Assembly: GCA_017425655.1 (NCBI GenBank)
Contig: JAFPAT010000014.1
Location: 1-46,353 of the forward strand
DNA length: 46,353 bases
DNA from: Rikenellaceae bacterium
GTDB lineage: Bacteria > Bacteroidota > Bacteroidia > Bacteroidales > Rikenellaceae
Direction of reading: 5' to 3'
Every line of letters starts with the position of its first letter. Positions within the stretch are counted from its first letter, which is position 1. Positions 44,195-46,353 of the stretch are shown here, piece by piece. The notes beneath the pieces were generated by a model, which saw only the letters and a program-made list of their open reading frames with translations, had not been told where the DNA came from and did no database searches. Made by a program: the position numbers and the translations under genes.

Positions 44195-45304
44195 CTATTT
44201 TGTTTTGAGCAATGTTTTACAATCATTAATAAATTGGTTATATCGATAACGCGCAGCAGAGTTCATCGTAAGCGTATCTCCAACCGAAGGGGGTAAGATG
44301 CGATATTCGGGACATAGCACCCATATAGGTATCGCCTCTACCGACATCGATACCGGAGCATCAGCCACACGCGACAATCGGACCCCTGCCAACAAGCCGC
44401 CGTCGCTATATCGCCACTGCTGATTTGAGACCATATTTCCCAAAGAATAGACCACGCTCCAACGGCACGTGCTATCGCTTTCGATCGGCTGCGCTACGTG
44501 CGGATGACTGCCAATTATAAGTTCGACTCCTTGACGACGGCAGAAATCGGCAATAGCTCGCTGCGTGCGATTTGGTTTGCGTTGATACTCCTCGCCCCAA
44601 TGTATCATCACGCATGTTGCGTCTGCCTTCGATTGATCAACCATTGCAATATCGGCAGCCATTTGGATTGTATCGATGCGATTTACAACCACTCCTCGCG
44701 GGGTAGGGATACCATTTGTTCCGTAGGTATAGTTCAACAAAGCCAACGTAAAGCCATTCGCTGAAAGGTATAATGGTTGGTTTTGGTTCTGCGACAATGA
44801 ATCAATATAAGCTCCCGCATATTTAATTTCAAGGCTATCGAGTATCCCGATAGTCGATCGTAAGCCAGAGGCTCCACGATCGCAAATATGATTATTGGCA
44901 AGTCCAACTGCATCCACACCGATATCACGAAGCGTTACAGCCAGCTCGGCAGGCGAACGAAACATCGGATAGCCCGTATATGGAGTTTGGTGCGAAAGGG
45001 TAGTTTCAAGATTCACCACTGCTATATCGGCATCACGTAAGATAGGGGCTACATATTCAAACGAGCGTTCGAATGAATATGTGCCATCCACGCACTTGGC
45101 AGCCGTTAATTGAGGAGTATGAGCCATTACATCGCCACCAAACACAATGCGCACACGACGTACCGCAGGTGATGGATGAATAGCCACTGCATAGGCCGTT
45201 GCCACTAATTTTCGCATTGGGACCACATACTCGATATAGAAGACCTCACCCGCTGTCAATGCAACAAGCAGTAATGTATAAAATATCGACAGAAATATTC
45301 TCAT
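44195..45304 (-). CDS. CapA-family metallophosphatase-like protein
   Basis: 369-residue protein of the PGA_cap/CapA family. An N-terminal membrane anchor or uncleaved signal (LSIFYTLLLVALTAGEVFYIEYV) places the domain in the periplasm. Metal-site motifs in order: RIVFGGDVMAHTPQL, VVNLETTLS, GLANNHICDRGASG, MIHWGEEYQ, IIGSHPHVAQPIE, YSLGNMVSNQQ. Founding members act in poly-gamma-glutamate capsule synthesis, but no capB/capC genes are near and most Bacteroidota copies are unlinked to such operons. It heads a two-gene unit with the SDR; a -7 element lies at 45342-45349. Confidence 0.9.
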   Translation of the reverse strand: MRIFLSIFYTLLLVALTAGEVFYIEYVVPMRKLVATAYAVAIHPSPAVRRVRIVFGGDVMAHTPQLTAAKCVDGTYSFERSFEYVAPILRDADIAVVNLETTLSHQTPYTGYPMFRSPAELAVTLRDIGVDAVGLANNHICDRGASGLRSTIGILDSLEIKYAGAYIDSLSQNQNQPLYLSANGFTLALLNYTYGTNGIPTPRGVVVNRIDTIQMAADIAMVDQSKADATCVMIHWGEEYQRKPNRTQRAIADFCRRQGVELIIGSHPHVAQPIESDSTCRWSVVYSLGNMVSNQQWRYSDGGLLAGVRLSRVADAPVSMSVEAIPIWVLCPEYRILPPSVGDTLTMNSAARYRYNQFINDCKTLLKTK

Positions 45305-45341
45305 TATGGACTATTATGGCGTTATCGCAATAAAATAGATT

Positions 45342-45349
45342 CAAAAATA
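45342..45349 (-). promoter_or_regulatory. -7 promoter element of the capA-like gene
   Basis: CAAAAATA on plus, TATTTTTG on minus, 37 bases before the ATG at 45304. Confidence 0.45.
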
Positions 45350-45361
45350 AGAATAAATCTC

Positions 45362-45369
45362 TATATTTG
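45362..45369 (+). promoter_or_regulatory. -7 promoter element of the DUF4491 gene
   Basis: TATATTTG, 20 bases before the ATG at 45390. Confidence 0.55.
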
Positions 45370-45389
45370 TGCATTATTAATTCGTTTTT

Positions 45390-45692
45390 ATGCAGTTTTT
45401 AGCAGAACATAATCTCGAAGGTGTGATCATCGGATTGCTCACATTCTTCATTATCGGATTGTTTCATCCTTTGGTCATCAAAGGAGAATACTATTTCGGT
45501 GTTCGTTGTTGGTGGGTATTTCTCATTATGGGAATCATTGCACTCATTGCAGCCTTAATGATTAAAAGCGTTATGTGGTCGGCGATATGTGGAGTTGTCG
45601 GGTTCTCTTCATTTTGGAGTATTGGAGAGCTATTCGAGCAAAGACGACGCGTTGAGCGTGGATGGTTTCCAAAGAACCCTAAACGTAAATAA
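45390..45692 (+). CDS. DUF4491 small membrane protein
   Basis: 100-residue inner-membrane protein with three hydrophobic segments: VIIGLLTFFIIGLFHPLVIK, WWVFLIMGIIALIAALMI, and WSAICGVVGFSSFWSIGELF, then a basic tail (RRRVERGWFPKNPKRK) predicted to be cytoplasmic. FHPLVIKGEYYFG and GFSSFWSIGELFEQ are the conserved blocks of the DUF4491 family, which is common in gut Bacteroidales. No function is known. It lies alone between a divergent capA-like gene and a bidirectional hairpin. Confidence 0.88.
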   Translation: MQFLAEHNLEGVIIGLLTFFIIGLFHPLVIKGEYYFGVRCWWVFLIMGIIALIAALMIKSVMWSAICGVVGFSSFWSIGELFEQRRRVERGWFPKNPKRK

Positions 45693-45696
45693 TAAC

Positions 45697-45733
45697 AAAA
45701 TAAGCACCGAGTCATAGGCTCGGTGCTTATTTT
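45697..45733. terminator. Bidirectional hairpin terminator
   Basis: 15-base perfect stem (45697-45711 with 45719-45733) with core AAGCACCGAG and a 7-base loop, between the convergent DUF4491 and porin-like genes. Confidence 0.85.
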
Positions 45734-45753
45734 GTATAGATATTAGCAATGAT

Positions 45754-46353
45754 TTAGAAGTTGTATTTAACCATCGCCTGAATACGATTAGCGCTATTCT
45801 TATTGCTGCTCATATCCTTACGAATTCCGTGCAGATATTCCACAGCCACCTCGAATCGAGGAGTAATATGACAGAATAGGTTGCCAAAGATATATTGAGC
45901 ACGACGATACTGGTTAGGCGACCAATAACCATCTTTACGCTGAACTGTAACATCCGAATAACCACCAGTTATCTGCAACCAATTGGTAATATTAAACTGT
46001 CCGGCTGCCATCCATGCATACATCGGCAACGTGCGCAACTTCGTAGGGTCATCCGTACCAACGACCAAATCCATACCTGATCCATTCAAATCCTGAATGT
46101 AGGGGGTAATACCCTTACCATAAACGCCATTGAAATAGGTGTTCCAACGATCGCCAATTGCGACATTACCACTCAATTGAACGCCCCAACCAAACTCTGC
46201 CTGATTCTCACCTTTGGTTAGGTTGTGATAGTACATATCACGAAGAACACCCGTTACGCGAACGTGGCTATTGGCACGACGACCCCAACTATACTGCACA
46301 TACATCGGGAAATCGGGAACACGCTGATTAATCGGAGTGAAAGTTTCGCCATA
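45754..46353 (-). CDS. Outer-membrane porin-like beta-barrel, N-terminal part outside window
   Basis: The minus-strand frame is open from the window edge (46353) to the TAA at 45754, giving the last 199 residues. Alternating amphipathic strands with aromatic girdles (FPMYVQYSWGRRANSHVRVTG, GWGVQLSGNVAIGDRWN, GQFNITNWLQITGGYS, ITPRFEVAVEYLHGIRKD) and the terminal phenylalanine in QAMVKYNF mark an outer-membrane barrel. It resembles DcaP-like porins of Bacteroidota, but that is recall-based and only the C-terminus is visible. The true start lies to the right of the window; an internal ATG at 46305 is not a likely start. Confidence 0.75.
   Translation of the reverse strand, partial: YGETFTPINQRVPDFPMYVQYSWGRRANSHVRVTGVLRDMYYHNLTKGENQAEFGWGVQLSGNVAIGDRWNTYFNGVYGKGITPYIQDLNGSGMDLVVGTDDPTKLRTLPMYAWMAAGQFNITNWLQITGGYSDVTVQRKDGYWSPNQYRRAQYIFGNLFCHITPRFEVAVEYLHGIRKDMSSNKNSANRIQAMVKYNF

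Noticed and set aside
1..46353. Mobile elements, CRISPR arrays, tRNA/rRNA genes and defence systems
   Set aside because: I found no transposase or integrase-like protein, no spaced direct-repeat arrays and no recognisable tRNA clover-leaf sequence; gene content is housekeeping throughout.

Overview
The window reads as a stretch of ordinary chromosome from a member of the Bacteroidota, most likely order Bacteroidales. Three things point there: the gene families (Hc1-like histone, DUF3276/PUR, DUF4491, DUF2007, head-GIN DUF2807, LysM plus periplasmic-binding-like fusion), repeated TAnnTTTG promoter elements with a TTG or TTTG box 19-20 bases upstream, and the near absence of strong Shine-Dalgarno sequences. 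A Rikenellaceae/Alistipes-like source is possible, but I cannot fix it from sequence alone. I found no tRNA, rRNA, CRISPR array, insertion sequence, prophage or recognisable defence island. Genes are densely packed and no gene-free stretch exceeds 300 bases.

Layout. 1-4027 (minus): an RND efflux pump, with a lipoprotein adaptor and a permease cut by the window edge. 4186-4362 (plus): a 58-residue Hc1-like DNA-binding protein. 4454-7889 (minus): an envelope unit of a YtfJ-like thioredoxin-fold protein, an Omp85-type beta-barrel without visible POTRA domains, and an EptA-like phosphoethanolamine transferase. 8119-9944: DoxX (minus), then the transglycosylase MtgA and a low-molecular-weight tyrosine phosphatase (plus). 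10019-13025: FabG (minus), then GlyA and a DUF2461 protein (plus). 13111-15879 (minus): a phosphohexomutase (GlmM-like) followed by an M20 dipeptidase. 16069-21514 (plus): nucleoside phosphorylase, DnaN, a DEDDh exonuclease, a LysM/binding-protein fusion and a head-GIN protein, ending at a hairpin terminator. 21667-23100 (plus): Rex and a RibF-like protein whose riboflavin kinase half has decayed. 23172-25062 (plus): GuaB and a hotdog thioesterase. 25263-27943 (plus): HtpG behind a sigma-54-like promoter, then a PepSY-like lipoprotein. 28075-33424 (minus): DnaE, TrxA, aldose 1-epimerase. 33537-35474: DUF2007 (plus), then DUF368/PopT-like and AroE (minus). 35623-37290 (plus): GH20 hexosaminidase. 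37387-37962 (minus): rubrerythrin. 38199-42859 (plus): EttA, HisS and an S41 protease. 42983-43336 (plus): DUF3276. 43441-45304 (minus): CapA-like protein and a short-chain dehydrogenase. 45390-45692 (plus): DUF4491. 45754 to the end (minus): C-terminal part of a porin-like barrel.

How it works together. Most genes serve core replication (DnaN, DnaE, exonuclease), translation (HisS, EttA), nucleotide and one-carbon metabolism (GuaB, GlyA, nucleoside phosphorylase), redox control (Rex, rubrerythrin, TrxA) and cell-envelope assembly (MtgA, GlmM-like, PopT-like, EptA-like, Omp85-like, RND pump, GH20). No obvious new multi-gene system stands out. The least expected signals are regulatory: a near-consensus sigma-54 promoter with three TGTCA repeats before htpG, an 11-base inverted repeat flanking the DUF3276 promoter region, tandem CGACAAAT repeats before guaB, and overlapping divergent promoters between dnaE and DUF2007. 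Protein-level oddities are the kinase-less RibF, a roughly 90-residue charged insertion in the DnaE PHP domain, and the LysM/binding-protein fusion in the dnaN cluster.
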